Source of the DNA: Streptomyces griseoloalbus
GTDB taxonomy: Bacteria > Actinomycetota > Actinomycetes > Streptomycetales > Streptomycetaceae
DNA: 64,000 nt
Direction: 5' to 3'
NCBI GenBank assembly: GCA_014650015.1
Contig: BMUD01000003.1
Location: 124,001-188,000 of the forward strand
Shown here: positions 37,485-45,698 of the stretch, in pieces
Numbering within the stretch: the first letter of the stretch is position 1
Layout of the letters: each line of letters begins with the position of its first letter
Translations under genes and position numbers: made by a program
The notes under the pieces: generated by a model
Database searches by the model: none
The model's input: only the letters and a program-made list of their open reading frames with translations
What the model was told of the DNA's origin: nothing

Positions 37485-38360
37485 TCAGCCCTTCAGTCCG
37501 GAGGTCGCCATACCGTCGATGAGGTAGCGCTGGAAGGCCATGAAGAAGGCGATGACCGGCACCAGCGCCACCAGCGACATCGCGATCATGCTGCCGTAGT
37601 TGGAGATGCCTTCCTGGTCCCGGAACATCATCAGGCCGAGGGAGACGGTGTACTTCTCGGGGGTGTTGAGGTAGATCAACGGCCCCATGAAGTCGTTCCA
37701 GGCGTTGATGAAGGTGAAGATCGCGCTGGTGATGATCGCGGGCCGGCTCAGCGGCAGCACGATCGACCAGTAGGTGCGCAGGTGCCCGCAGCCGTCGAGC
37801 TTGGCGGCCTCGTCCAGCTCCCTGGGCAGTCCGCGCATGAACTGCACCATCAGGAACACGAAGAAGGCTTCCGTGGCCAGGAACTTGCCCGCGACGAGCG
37901 GCACCAGGGTGTCGGTGAGCTCCAGGTTGCGGAAGAGCACGTACTGCGGGATGAGCAGCACGTGGTAGGGCAGCAGCAGTGTGCCGATCATGAGCGTGAA
38001 GAGCACGTTCCGCCCGGCGAACCGGATCTTGGCGAAGGCGTACGCGGTCAGCGAGCTGGACAGCACGACACCGGCCACGGCGAGGCCCGCGTACATCAGC
38101 GAGTTCCAGAAGAAGCTGCTGATGGCTATGCCGGAGATGCCGTCGGCGAGCCCGGAGAAGTTCGCCCAGACCGGCTCGGTGGGCAGCAGGTCGAGGCTGG
38201 CGATGATGTCCTTGCTCGGCTTGAACGAGGCGCCGACCACCCAGATCACGGGATAGAGGACGACCGCGAGGACGACGAGCGCGCCCACGTGCCAGGCGAT
38301 CGATCCGGAGCGCCGCCGCTCGTTCGCGGTGGGCAGGGCAGGGCTGGTGGCACTGGTCAC
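37485..38360 (-). CDS. Carbohydrate ABC transporter permease (MalG type)
   Basis: 291 residues with six TM helices. The inner-membrane EAA loop that contacts the ATPase is visible as LPRELDEAAKLDGCGHLRTYWSIVLPLSRPA (~185-215). C-terminal FQRYLIDGMATSGLKG is typical of MalG/YesQ permeases. The GTG at 38360 overlaps the stop of the partner permease by four bases. No ATPase gene is in the cluster, so a shared multitask ATPase such as MsiK is probably used, as for other Streptomyces sugar importers. Confidence 0.93.
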   Translation of the reverse strand: MTSATSPALPTANERRRSGSIAWHVGALVVLAVVLYPVIWVVGASFKPSKDIIASLDLLPTEPVWANFSGLADGISGIAISSFFWNSLMYAGLAVAGVVLSSSLTAYAFAKIRFAGRNVLFTLMIGTLLLPYHVLLIPQYVLFRNLELTDTLVPLVAGKFLATEAFFVFLMVQFMRGLPRELDEAAKLDGCGHLRTYWSIVLPLSRPAIITSAIFTFINAWNDFMGPLIYLNTPEKYTVSLGLMMFRDQEGISNYGSMIAMSLVALVPVIAFFMAFQRYLIDGMATSGLKG

Positions 38361-39313
38361 TTGGCGGCCTCCTCGTAGTGCACCCACTTCTTCTGCGACC
38401 AGAACAGGACCGCCGTGACGAGCGCCACCGCGACCACCAGCGTCCAGGCCATCGCGGAGGCGAAGCCCATCTGGGCCTCCTTGAAGCCCTTCTGGTAGAG
38501 GTAACAGGTGTAGACGAGCGTGGCGTCGGCGGGCCCGCACCGGGTGTCGGAGACGACGTAGGCGGAGCCGAACACCTGGAACGCGTGGATGGACTCCAGC
38601 AGCACGTTGAAGAACAGCACCGGGGAGATCATCGGCAGCGTGATGTTCCAGAACCGCCGCAGCGGACCGGCCCCGTCCACCTCGGCGGCCTCGTACAGCT
38701 CCTGCGGGACCTGCTTGAGGCCGGCCAGGAAGATGACCATGGGCGCGCCGAACTGCCAGATGCTCAGGGCCACCAAGGCGTAGATGACGTAGTCCGGGTT
38801 GCCGATCCAGCCGCCCACGTCGAGACCGAAGATCTTCTGCGTACGGTCCACGACCGCGTCGTCGGAGAACAGCGCCCGCCACACGAAGCCGACGGAGACG
38901 CTGGCACCGATGAGCGAGGGCATGTAGAACGCGGCCCGGTACAGGCCCTGTCCGCGCCGCTTCTGCGCCAGCAGCAGCGCGACGCCGAGCGCGAGCAGCA
39001 GCTTCAGAGGCGTCGCCACGACGACGTACGTGAGCGTGACCTCGACCGACTTCTGCCAGCGCGGGTCCTGGAACATCGTCGTGAAGTTGTCCAGCCCCAC
39101 CCACTGGGGCGGCGTGAACAGGTTGTAGCTGGTGAACGCGTAGTACAGCGACGCGATCATCGGCCCCGCCGTGAGCAGCAGGAACCCCGCGATCCACGGC
39201 GACATGAAGAGATAGCCGGCGAGATTCTCGCGGCGCCGTCCGCGCCGCCCGGCGGCGGGAGCGGCGGACCGCTTCCCGGCCGGACGCACGGGCGCATCCT
39301 TGACGAGCGTCAT
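38357..39313 (-). CDS. Carbohydrate ABC transporter permease (MalF type)
   Basis: 318 residues. A basic Ala/Arg N-terminus precedes TM1 (LFMSPWIAGFLLLTAGPMIASLYYAF), followed by FTPPQWVGLDNFTTMF, the signature of UgpA/LacF-type permeases. The EAA loop is VPQELYEAAEVDGAGPLRRFWNITLPMISP. About six TM helices. It lies 14 bases after the solute-binding protein gene and overlaps the second permease. The start is ATG at 39313. Confidence 0.93.
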   Translation of the reverse strand: MTLVKDAPVRPAGKRSAAPAAGRRGRRRENLAGYLFMSPWIAGFLLLTAGPMIASLYYAFTSYNLFTPPQWVGLDNFTTMFQDPRWQKSVEVTLTYVVVATPLKLLLALGVALLLAQKRRGQGLYRAAFYMPSLIGASVSVGFVWRALFSDDAVVDRTQKIFGLDVGGWIGNPDYVIYALVALSIWQFGAPMVIFLAGLKQVPQELYEAAEVDGAGPLRRFWNITLPMISPVLFFNVLLESIHAFQVFGSAYVVSDTRCGPADATLVYTCYLYQKGFKEAQMGFASAMAWTLVVAVALVTAVLFWSQKKWVHYEEAAK

Positions 39314-39327
39314 GGTGGTACGTCCCC

Positions 39328-40617
39328 TCAGCCGGCGAACGCGGCCTTGGCCTCGTTGAACAGTGCCTTGGCGGCCTCGGCCGGCTTGCTCTTGCCCTGG
39401 GCGACCTCGCCACCGATGCGCAGGAACGCCGCCTCGATGACGTCGGCACCGGACGGATGCGGGGTGATCTTGCCCAGGACGCCGGCCTCGGCGACCTCCT
39501 CCTCGTAGGCCGCGACGCCCTGGTTGTTGGCGTCGGTGGGCTTGAACGCGTCGTACTGCTCGGTGGTGGCGAGGATGCCTCGGTCGTAGCCCATGATCTC
39601 GCCGACCTCGGGGTCGTGGACCATGAAGTCGATGAACTGGGCGACTTCCTTGGGATGCTCGGTCCCGGAGAAGGCGCTCAGCATCAGCGAACCGAGGTAC
39701 TGACCGGTGGCCTTGCCGTCCGTGGTGGGGATCGGCGCGAGCCCGTAGTCCGACTCGCCCTCGCCCTCGTAGCGGATGGAGAAGTTGTCCCAGGTGAACT
39801 CGGACGCCGCGAGGCCCGCCGAGAGCGCTGACTTGGGCTTGGCCTGCTCGACCTTCTTCGGATCGGCGACGAGCCCGGACCGCACACGCTTGTAGCCGTC
39901 CTCCCACCACTGCGTCAGATCGTCCTCGGTGAAACCGAGGTCGGTGTCCGTGAAGAAGGCCTTGCCGTTCTGACGCAGGTAGAGGTCGTACAGGTACATG
40001 ATGCTGAAGTACCCGGTGTCGCCGGCGATCTTGAGCTTGTCCTGGATCGTCTGGAGCCCGTCGAAGTACTCGTCCCAGGTCCAGCCGAACTTCGGCTTCA
40101 CGCCGGCCTTCTCGAAGGCGTTGAGGTCGATGACGAGGGACATGGTGTTGGCGCCGACGGGGACGGCGATCTGCTTGCCGTCGACCTGACCGTTCGCCAG
40201 AACGCCGTTGCGGAAGTTGTCCAGTCTCAGATTCCCGGCGTCCGCCTGCGCCTTGAGATCCAGCAGAACACCGCGCTTGTCGTACTTGCGCAGGAAGCCG
40301 ACCGCATTCTGGAAAACGTCCGGCGGATTCCCGCCGGAAGCCTGGGTCTGGAACTTCTCCCAGAACGCCTCGTAGTCGGTGAATTCAGGCTTGATCTTAA
40401 TCTTCGGGTACTTCTTCTCGAAGAGCGCGATCGTCTTCTTGATGGCGATGGTACGAGGCTCGCCACCCCACCACGCGTAACGGATCGTCGTCGTTCCGTC
40501 TCCCGAGCCGCTGCCGCCACCGCAGGCGGTGGCCGTCGCACCCAGCCCCGCGACGGCCAGCGAGGCCCCCGCCGCTTTGAGGATCGTCCGCCTCTCCACA
40601 TTCCTGCCCTGCTGCAT
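39328..40617 (-). CDS. Sugar-binding lipoprotein of the ABC importer
   Basis: 429 residues from the ATG at 40617, which follows GGGAGG. The N-terminus has both a twin-arginine motif (ERRTILKAAGASLAVAGL) and a lipobox (GATATAC), making a Tat-exported lipoprotein. Family-1 binding-protein core: TTIRYAWWGGEPRTIAIKKTIALFEKKYPKIKIK, NPPDVFQNAVGFLRKYDKRG. Several Trp/Tyr suit stacking on sugar rings. First gene of the importer operon; LacI-type operators lie 33-57 bases upstream. The ligand is inferred to be a rhamnogalacturonan-derived oligosaccharide from the neighbouring lyase-like gene. Confidence 0.92.
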   Translation of the reverse strand: MQQGRNVERRTILKAAGASLAVAGLGATATACGGGSGSGDGTTTIRYAWWGGEPRTIAIKKTIALFEKKYPKIKIKPEFTDYEAFWEKFQTQASGGNPPDVFQNAVGFLRKYDKRGVLLDLKAQADAGNLRLDNFRNGVLANGQVDGKQIAVPVGANTMSLVIDLNAFEKAGVKPKFGWTWDEYFDGLQTIQDKLKIAGDTGYFSIMYLYDLYLRQNGKAFFTDTDLGFTEDDLTQWWEDGYKRVRSGLVADPKKVEQAKPKSALSAGLAASEFTWDNFSIRYEGEGESDYGLAPIPTTDGKATGQYLGSLMLSAFSGTEHPKEVAQFIDFMVHDPEVGEIMGYDRGILATTEQYDAFKPTDANNQGVAAYEEEVAEAGVLGKITPHPSGADVIEAAFLRIGGEVAQGKSKPAEAAKALFNEAKAAFAG

Positions 40618-40649
40618 TCGAGCCTCCCGCGACGTTCGCTTCCGCCTCA

Positions 40650-40674
40650 TGAATCGTTTCAAGTAAGCGCTTGC
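40650..40674. promoter_or_regulatory. Two adjacent LacI-family operator-like palindromes
   Basis: TGAATCGTTTCA (40650-40661) and GTAAGCGCTTGC (40663-40674) are near-perfect 12-bp palindromes with central CG, the form recognised by LacI/PurR-family repressors. Their centres are 13 bp apart and they sit just upstream of the binding-protein gene, so sugar-dependent repression is likely. No LacI gene is in this window. Confidence 0.65.
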
Positions 40675-40943
40675 TGCCACAAGTTACGGAGGGCCTACGG
40701 GCACGTCAATGATTCGGACAGGAATTCATGGCCGCCCGGGCCCGGTGACAGCGGCGGCAATCTCGGGCGCAGGGTCGGGCCCTGACGCAAACCCCCAGGT
40801 CGACGCCCCGCGGCCGACCGACCGAACACCGAGGGGCCGGCCGGTGGGGACGCCGCGGAAGGTTACGGTTGGATGAAGGCGACCGGAAGCGGAACGGCCG
40901 GGCCACCCCCGGGCCCGCATCGGACGAGTGCCGGGCGCATACG
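40675..40943. other. Intergenic region between importer operon and tRNA terminator
   Basis: No gene, tRNA or obvious repeat. It should contain the promoter of the importer operon near the operators. Short ORFs here have no family resemblance I can see. Confidence 0.5.
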
Positions 40944-40986
40944 ACAAGGCGGCCCGGCTCACGAGTCGTGAGCCGGGCCGCCTTGT
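40944..40986 (-). terminator. Terminator of tRNA-Val copy 2
   Basis: Perfect 21-bp arms ACAAGGCGGCCCGGCTCACGA with a single central base, 7 bases beyond the 3' end of the leftward tRNA. Confidence 0.85.
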
Positions 40987-40992
40987 GATCCG

Positions 40993-41067
40993 GTGGGCGA
41001 TACTGGGTTCGAACCAGTGACCTCTTCGGTGTGAACGAAGCGCTCTCCCACTGAGCTAATCGCCCGG
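40993..41067. repeat. 75-bp perfect direct repeat, right copy (partner 33441-33515)
   Basis: Same orientation and sequence as the left copy. Identity ends abruptly on both sides. Confidence 0.9.
40994..41065 (-). tRNA. tRNA-Val (anticodon CAC), copy 2
   Basis: 72 bases, identical to the copy at 33442 including the CTTCG-TTCACAC-CGAAG anticodon arm. Followed by a strong terminator, unlike copy 1, suggesting this is the original locus. Confidence 0.95.
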
Positions 41068-41143
41068 ACGCAGGAAGAACATTACCCCATGTCAGGGGGT
41101 GCCGTGACCAGCGGGGACGGGGGTCGCCCGCCCCCTCCGCGGA

Positions 41144-41602
41144 TCACTGGTCCTTGATCTTCCAGGGCATCACGAGACCGAACTTCCACAGGTAGATCCC
41201 CGCCAGCACGGCCATGATCACCAGACCGATCGAGGTCAGGATGATGTTGCGGCGCCGCACCCGGGGATCCAGCGCACGCTGAGCCGCCTCGGTGACCTTG
41301 CGCTTGGTCCAGCGCAGCACCAGCTGGGCCCAGACGAACTCGGTCGCCCAGATCGCCATGCCGCCGAAGATCACGACCCACCCCGGACCGGGCAGCGGCA
41401 GCATGATGACGCCGGCCACCACGACCGCGAGGCCGACTATGAAGACCCCGACCTGCCAGCTCAGATGCAGCGCGCGCCGCGCCTTGACGAATTCCGGCGC
41501 CCTCGAGCCGAGCCCCCGCTCGTCCCGGCTCCCGCCCTCGTCACGTGTCGCCCCGTGAGCCGCCACGGCGGCCTCGCCAGGCTTGCTACTCCCCGTGTTC
41601 AT
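41144..41602 (-). CDS. PGPGW-motif transmembrane protein (TIGR02611 family)
   Basis: 152 residues. A charged Gly/Arg N-terminus (~1-45), then TM pair around the signature LPLPGPGWVVIFGGMAIWATEF (~68-90), a basic loop (RWTKRKVTEAAQRALDPRVRRRN), and a last TM (IILTSIGLVIMAVLAGIYLWKFG). Function unknown. It is divergent from ssgB, which it also neighbours in other streptomycetes as I recall. The start is ATG at 41602. Confidence 0.88.
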   Translation of the reverse strand: MNTGSSKPGEAAVAAHGATRDEGGSRDERGLGSRAPEFVKARRALHLSWQVGVFIVGLAVVVAGVIMLPLPGPGWVVIFGGMAIWATEFVWAQLVLRWTKRKVTEAAQRALDPRVRRRNIILTSIGLVIMAVLAGIYLWKFGLVMPWKIKDQ

Positions 41603-41793
41603 ACAGCCAAACACTACCCGAGCGAAACACACCACCGGAATGGACGCAGGCCGCGAACGATCTCTCGGCCGGAAGAGTTACGTAAACACACGCAAAACAC
41701 TCAGAGGGGTTTACAACGGCACCGTAGGTGGCATGTCGATTTCGCCGACGTGCGAATCCCCGAGCGCACACTGAGCGAAAGGCCCTGGCGCTT

Positions 41794-42207
41794 ATGAACA
41801 CCACGGTCAGCTGCGAGCTGCACCTGCGCCTCGTTGTGTCGAGCGAGTCCTCCCTGCCTGTCCCCGCAGGCCTGCGGTACGACACGGCCGACCCCTACGC
41901 CGTGCACGCCACCTTCCACACCGGAGCCGAGGAGACCGTCGAGTGGGTGTTCGCCCGCGACCTCCTCGCCGAGGGACTTCACCGCCCCACGGGCACCGGC
42001 GACGTCCGCGTCTGGCCGTCGCGCAGCCACGGTCAGGGCGTCGTCTGCATCGCCCTGAGCTCGCCGGAGGGAGAGGCCCTGCTGGAGGCCCCGGCACGGG
42101 CTCTGGAGTCCTTCCTGAAGCGCACCGACGCCGCCGTGCCTCCCGGCACGGAACACCGGCACTTCGATCTCGACCAGGAGCTCTCGCACATCCTGGCGGA
42201 AAGCTAG
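41794..42207 (+). CDS. ssgB: Sporulation-specific cell division activator SsgB
   Basis: 137-residue SsgA-like protein. SsgB helps recruit FtsZ to sporulation septation sites in aerial hyphae. The sequence NTTVSCELHLRLVVSSESSLPVPAGLRYDTADPYAVHATFHTG...VEWVFARDLLAEGLHRPTG with acidic end FDLDQELSHILAES agrees with SsgB, the most conserved family member, and its presence confirms a sporulating actinomycete. The start is ATG at 41794. Literature links its transcription to the stress sigma factor SigH. The 190-base upstream region is AT-richer than its surroundings, but I did not assign a promoter. Confidence 0.95.
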   Translation: MNTTVSCELHLRLVVSSESSLPVPAGLRYDTADPYAVHATFHTGAEETVEWVFARDLLAEGLHRPTGTGDVRVWPSRSHGQGVVCIALSSPEGEALLEAPARALESFLKRTDAAVPPGTEHRHFDLDQELSHILAES

Positions 42208-42534
42208 GCGAGAGCCACAAGGCAGCCCGGCGCCGTCGACTCGGGGAGACGGCGCGGGCCCGGACAACCGCATACGGACAGCCGTATACGGCTCACACGC
42301 ACCGGCGCCGACGCCGCGGGGTTCCGCGGGTGGCGCCGTTGTGCTGTGCGCCTCCCGCACGGGCCGTTCCGGGCCGGGCCGGGCGGAGCCGGGTGACCGG
42401 GAACGTCGGCGGGTGTTCCGGCGTTGGATTCGAAGCCATGTGCGGAGCAGGGGAGGTGCGGTGCACGCCGGAGCCACTACCATCGGCCAGCATCGGCGGG
42501 CGCCCGCCCGACCCCCCAGGCCAGGGAGCGAATC
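42208..42534. other. Intergenic region after ssgB
   Basis: Just beyond the ssgB stop a CGCCGTC...GACGGCG hairpin (42231-42254) and a small ATACGG/CCGTAT hairpin (42272-42287) may act as terminators. The rest, very G-rich toward 42400, presumably holds the promoter of the CGNR gene. No other gene seen. Confidence 0.45.
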
Positions 42535-43092
42535 GTGCTGATCACCCACGACACCCGGTGCGCGCTCGACACCGTGGTGGATCTGGTGAACACCGCGCCG
42601 GAGGACGACACGCCCGACGGACTGCCGGATGTCGCGGCTCTCGAGGTCTTCGTGCGGCAGCACCAGGTCAGCGAGGTCGGGGTGCTCACGGAGTTCGACC
42701 TGGCCGCGGTCCGCAAGATCCGCTCCCGGTTCGCTGCGGTCTTCGCCGCCCCGGATGCCCGAGGGGCCGCCGGGCTGATCAACGAGCTGATCGCGGCCGC
42801 GGGGACCACTCCCCGGCTCACCGATCACGACGGCTATGACTGGCATGTGCACTACTTCGCGCCCGGCGCCTCCGTGGCCGACCACCTGGCCGCCGACTGC
42901 GGGATGGCGCTGGCGTTCTTCGTCGTCGCCGGGGAGCAGGAGCGGCTGCGGCGCTGTGAGGCCCCGGACTGCCGGCACGCCTTCGTCGATCTCTCCCGCA
43001 ATCGCTCGCGCCGCTACTGCGACAGCCGCACCTGCGGCAACCGCTTGCATGTCGCCGCCTACCGGGCGCGGCGCAAGGAGGCGGCGGGCTGA
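42535..43092 (+). CDS. CGNR zinc-finger/ABATE-domain regulator
   Basis: 185 residues. The N-terminal ~125 residues form the ABATE-type domain (ALDTVVDLVNTAPEDD ... EFDLAAVRKIRSRFAAVF). The C-terminal CGNR zinc finger is complete: CEAPDCRHAFVDLSRN.. RRYCDSRTCGNR, with four zinc cysteines. Such proteins are thought to bind DNA and regulate transcription. The start is GTG at 42535 after GGGAG. The target is unknown. Confidence 0.9.
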   Translation: MLITHDTRCALDTVVDLVNTAPEDDTPDGLPDVAALEVFVRQHQVSEVGVLTEFDLAAVRKIRSRFAAVFAAPDARGAAGLINELIAAAGTTPRLTDHDGYDWHVHYFAPGASVADHLAADCGMALAFFVVAGEQERLRRCEAPDCRHAFVDLSRNRSRRYCDSRTCGNRLHVAAYRARRKEAAG

Positions 43093-43198
43093 CCGGCCGG
43101 GTGGCCGCCTGCCGGGCGCGGCCGGGGCGGGCGGGGAGCCCTCTCGATGCCGTGCCGACGCGGTCCCGACGGGTGACGCCGGGTACCGCGGGTACGGC

Positions 43199-43381
43199 TC
43201 ACAGCCACAGCAGGTCGTGCAGGGCAGCCGTGAGCAGCAGACACCCGATCACCGCAAGGAAGATCATCAGCGGTGGCTGGGAAAGGGCGAAGAGGCATCC
43301 GCGCGGCTCGTCCTGCTGCGGCGCGGCATCGCTCTGTTTCGTGTCCAGCATCTCGCGGCGATGATGACGCATCGGAAGCAC
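43199..43381 (-). CDS. Small single-span membrane protein
   Basis: 60 residues from GTG at 43381 (or ATG at 43372). Polar basic N-terminus MRHHRREMLDTKQ, then one hydrophobic helix (LMIFLAVIGCLLLTAALHDLLW) at the very C-terminus, so it is probably tail-anchored. Not recognised. The TM composition and the good codon pattern argue that it is real, but no clear ribosome-binding site was found. Confidence 0.5.
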   Translation of the reverse strand: MLPMRHHRREMLDTKQSDAAPQQDEPRGCLFALSQPPLMIFLAVIGCLLLTAALHDLLWL

Positions 43382-43530
43382 CCGACGCGATCACCGCTCA
43401 CGGAAAGCATGCCAGGTCGTCGAATCCGCGATCTACGGTTCGGGTTGTGATCACTTCCGGGCGCTCCGGGTACGCCCTGTGACGTTTCTGCTGGTCTTCG
43501 CCCGGTCACTCACGGTGCGGCGCGGCGCGG

Positions 43531-43968
43531 TCAGATGCCGTGCTTCTTGAGGATGGCCTCGATGTCGCTGAAGTCGTCGTCGCCCCGGGAGGCGGGCGCC
43601 GGGCGGGTCGCCGGACGGGTCCCCTGGCCCAGGGAGGGCGCCGAGGCCCGGGGGGCCACCGCCTCGGGTGCGGTCGCCGTCCTCGCCGCCTTGCGCTCCT
43701 TGCGGCTGCCGCCGCGCCGGCGCTCCACGGTGCGTGTGGTCGCGAACAGCACCCAGGACAGGCCCAGCACCGCGAAGCCCGCCCAGGCCGTCGGACTGAA
43801 GGCGGTGTCGGCGAGCCAGTCCACGACGCCGGTCATCACCAGGCCGACGGGGACGAGCGAGTAGGCGGCGATGCGGGCCGCCGCGAGAAAGCGTTTGCGG
43901 TAGGCCGTGATCACGGCGATGCCCAGGCCTGCCGCGGAGACGGCTGAGCAGACTGTCTCGGCGATCAT
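43531..43968 (-). CDS. Small membrane protein, unknown
   Basis: 145 residues from ATG at 43968, which follows GGAGG. Three TM helices: ~5-20, ~31-50 (AARIAAYSLVPVGLVMTGVVDWL) and ~60-78 (AWAGFAVLGLSWVLFATT). A basic linker RRRGGSRKERKAARTA and a disordered Ala/Pro tail end in the acidic helix DDFSDIEAILKKHGI, which may be an interaction motif. The frame is open to 44025, but the ribosome-binding site supports the shorter form. Function unknown. Confidence 0.7.
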   Translation of the reverse strand: MIAETVCSAVSAAGLGIAVITAYRKRFLAAARIAAYSLVPVGLVMTGVVDWLADTAFSPTAWAGFAVLGLSWVLFATTRTVERRRGGSRKERKAARTATAPEAVAPRASAPSLGQGTRPATRPAPASRGDDDFSDIEAILKKHGI

Positions 43969-44207
43969 CCGGTCCTCCAGGCAGGGTGCGGTCGCGACGG
44001 GCACGTCGTCCCTTCCATCCTGCACCCGCCGGACCCCGCCGGGCCATGCTCCGGCCGGACATCAGGGACATCTCCGGGTCGGGTCATCCGCAGGTCCCGG
44101 TAAGACCGGGGCCGGAGGGTGAGCGGCCCTCGGAACGCCGGACAGGCCGGGGAACGGAGCGAGAGGTCGGATTGGGTGGTCCGGGACGGGACTGGGAGAC
44201 TGTGACC

Positions 44208-44729
44208 ATGAGTGACTCCCCCGTCCGCCCGGCCGCCCCCGTCCTCGACGTCTGGTGCGAGCTGCAGTGCCCGGACTGCCGAACCTCCCTCGACGACCTC
44301 CGCGCCCTGCGGGCACGCTACGGCGACCGTCTGGAGCTGCGGCTGCGGCACTTCCCGCTGGAGAAGCACCGGCACGCCTTCGCCGCCGCCCAGGCCGCCG
44401 AGGAGGCGCTGGAGCAGGGGCGGGGATGGCCGTACGTCGAGGCCGTGCTGGACCAGGTCGAGGAGCTGGACCGGCGCGGCGAACAGTTCCTGGTCGAGGT
44501 GGCGGGAGAACTGGGCCTGGACGCCGAGGAGTTCGACACCGCGCTGATCGACGGACGGCACATCCTGATCGTGGACGCCGACCAGGCCGAGGGCAAGGCG
44601 ATCGGCGTGACCGGCACCCCGACGTATGTCATCGGCGGTGAGCGCCTCGACGGGGGCAAGAGCCAGGAGGGGCTGCGCGAGCGCGTCGAGGAGATCGCCG
44701 ACCGGCTGCTGGCCGAGCGGGAGGGCTGA
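44208..44729 (+). CDS. DsbA/FrnE-like thioredoxin-fold oxidoreductase
   Basis: 173 residues, cytosolic (no signal). The redox motif CPDC follows LDVWCELQ near residue 20, with an additional Cys three residues before it. The cis-proline loop is GVTGTPTYVIGG (~140-151). Helical insertion between these is the DsbA type. It probably reduces or oxidises substrates with mycothiol or thioredoxin. The ATG at 44208 was chosen because the fold begins there; the open frame from 43986 is spurious. Confidence 0.85.
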   Translation: MSDSPVRPAAPVLDVWCELQCPDCRTSLDDLRALRARYGDRLELRLRHFPLEKHRHAFAAAQAAEEALEQGRGWPYVEAVLDQVEELDRRGEQFLVEVAGELGLDAEEFDTALIDGRHILIVDADQAEGKAIGVTGTPTYVIGGERLDGGKSQEGLRERVEEIADRLLAEREG

Positions 44730-44821
44730 TCCCAGGGCCGACACCGAGGGCCGACGCGAGGGTCTCCTTCGTGAGCGCTCCGGGAGCCCTCCGGCGGCTG
44801 CACCGGCGCCGTGTACGACGG

Positions 44822-45646
44822 CTACACCAGCGCCTTGTACACCGAGTACTGCGTCGTGCCGTAGCCGAGCGAGTCGTAGAGCCGCTCGGCCGGGGTGTTG
44901 CCCGCGAACACATTGAGGCCGATGACCCGCTTGCCCGCGGCGATCGACTGGGCCTCGGCGAGCAGCATGAGGGTGCGTCCGTGGCCCCGGCCGCGGTGGG
45001 CGGCGTCGGTCAGGACGTCGAAGACGAAGGCCTGCTCCCCCCGCACCGCCAGCCACAGGGTGCCCACGGGGGTGCCCTCGTGTTCGAGGACGCTGAAGAG
45101 CATGTCCCCGGTGGCGCGGCCCTCGGGCAGGAGGACGGCGTGGTCCTTCGCCGCCTTGGCGCGCGCCTCGGCCTCCGGCACCCCGCGCTCGGTCCAGTCC
45201 CGCGCGTAGTCCTCTTGGCCCTTGGCCATCCAGGGCCCGAACTCGGCCTCCGTCATGGGGCGGGCCGCGCTGCCCTCCGGGAGGGCGGGTGGGGTGTCCC
45301 CGAGGGTCTTCTCCATGTTCCGGTTGCGCACCACGTAGCCGAGCGCCGTGGCGAGGCCGAGGGCGGTGCCGGAGTCGGCGGGGACCGTCGCCTCGATACG
45401 GCGGCAGCCCCAGCCGCGCGCCACCTCCTCGGCCGCGAGCGCGGCCACCGTGCCCCGGCCGCGCCGGCGGTCCGGTTCCTCGATGCGCAGGCTCATGATC
45501 CGGGCCACGGCCTCACCGAAGACGGGATGCGTGCCGAGGTGGACCGCCCCGACGGGACGGCTGTTCACGCACACCTGGTAGCGGCGCGAACGCGTGCCGT
45601 CGGGGTTCTGCTGAAGCGGCTCGGTCGGCCGCAGGGTGGTGGTCAT
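44822..45646 (-). CDS. GNAT acetyltransferase with two GNAT-like halves
   Basis: 274 residues. The C-terminal half carries the acetyl-CoA loop VLTDAAHRGRGHGRTLMLLAE (RGRGHG), and the N-terminal half a second RRGRGTVAALAAEEVARGWG, so the protein is a tandem GNAT. Substrate unknown. It reads VCVNSRPVGAVHLGTHPVFGEAVARIMSLRIEEP at the N-terminus. The start is ATG at 45646 (GTG at 45649 also possible); ribosome-binding site weak. Confidence 0.85.
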   Translation of the reverse strand: MTTTLRPTEPLQQNPDGTRSRRYQVCVNSRPVGAVHLGTHPVFGEAVARIMSLRIEEPDRRRGRGTVAALAAEEVARGWGCRRIEATVPADSGTALGLATALGYVVRNRNMEKTLGDTPPALPEGSAARPMTEAEFGPWMAKGQEDYARDWTERGVPEAEARAKAAKDHAVLLPEGRATGDMLFSVLEHEGTPVGTLWLAVRGEQAFVFDVLTDAAHRGRGHGRTLMLLAEAQSIAAGKRVIGLNVFAGNTPAERLYDSLGYGTTQYSVYKALV

Positions 45647-45698
45647 CACCGGTGTTCTACCCGGTGCCGCGCCCAGGATCAGCCGAATTTCGGGACGG

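Noticed and set aside
33441-41067. Integrated phage or integrative conjugative element at the tRNA
   Set aside because: No integrase, excisionase, replication or transfer gene lies between the repeats, and the whole tRNA, not just its 3' end, is duplicated.
41701-43050. 449-codon open frame opposite ssgB and the CGNR gene
   Set aside because: Antisense to two recognised genes, with no start signal or domain.
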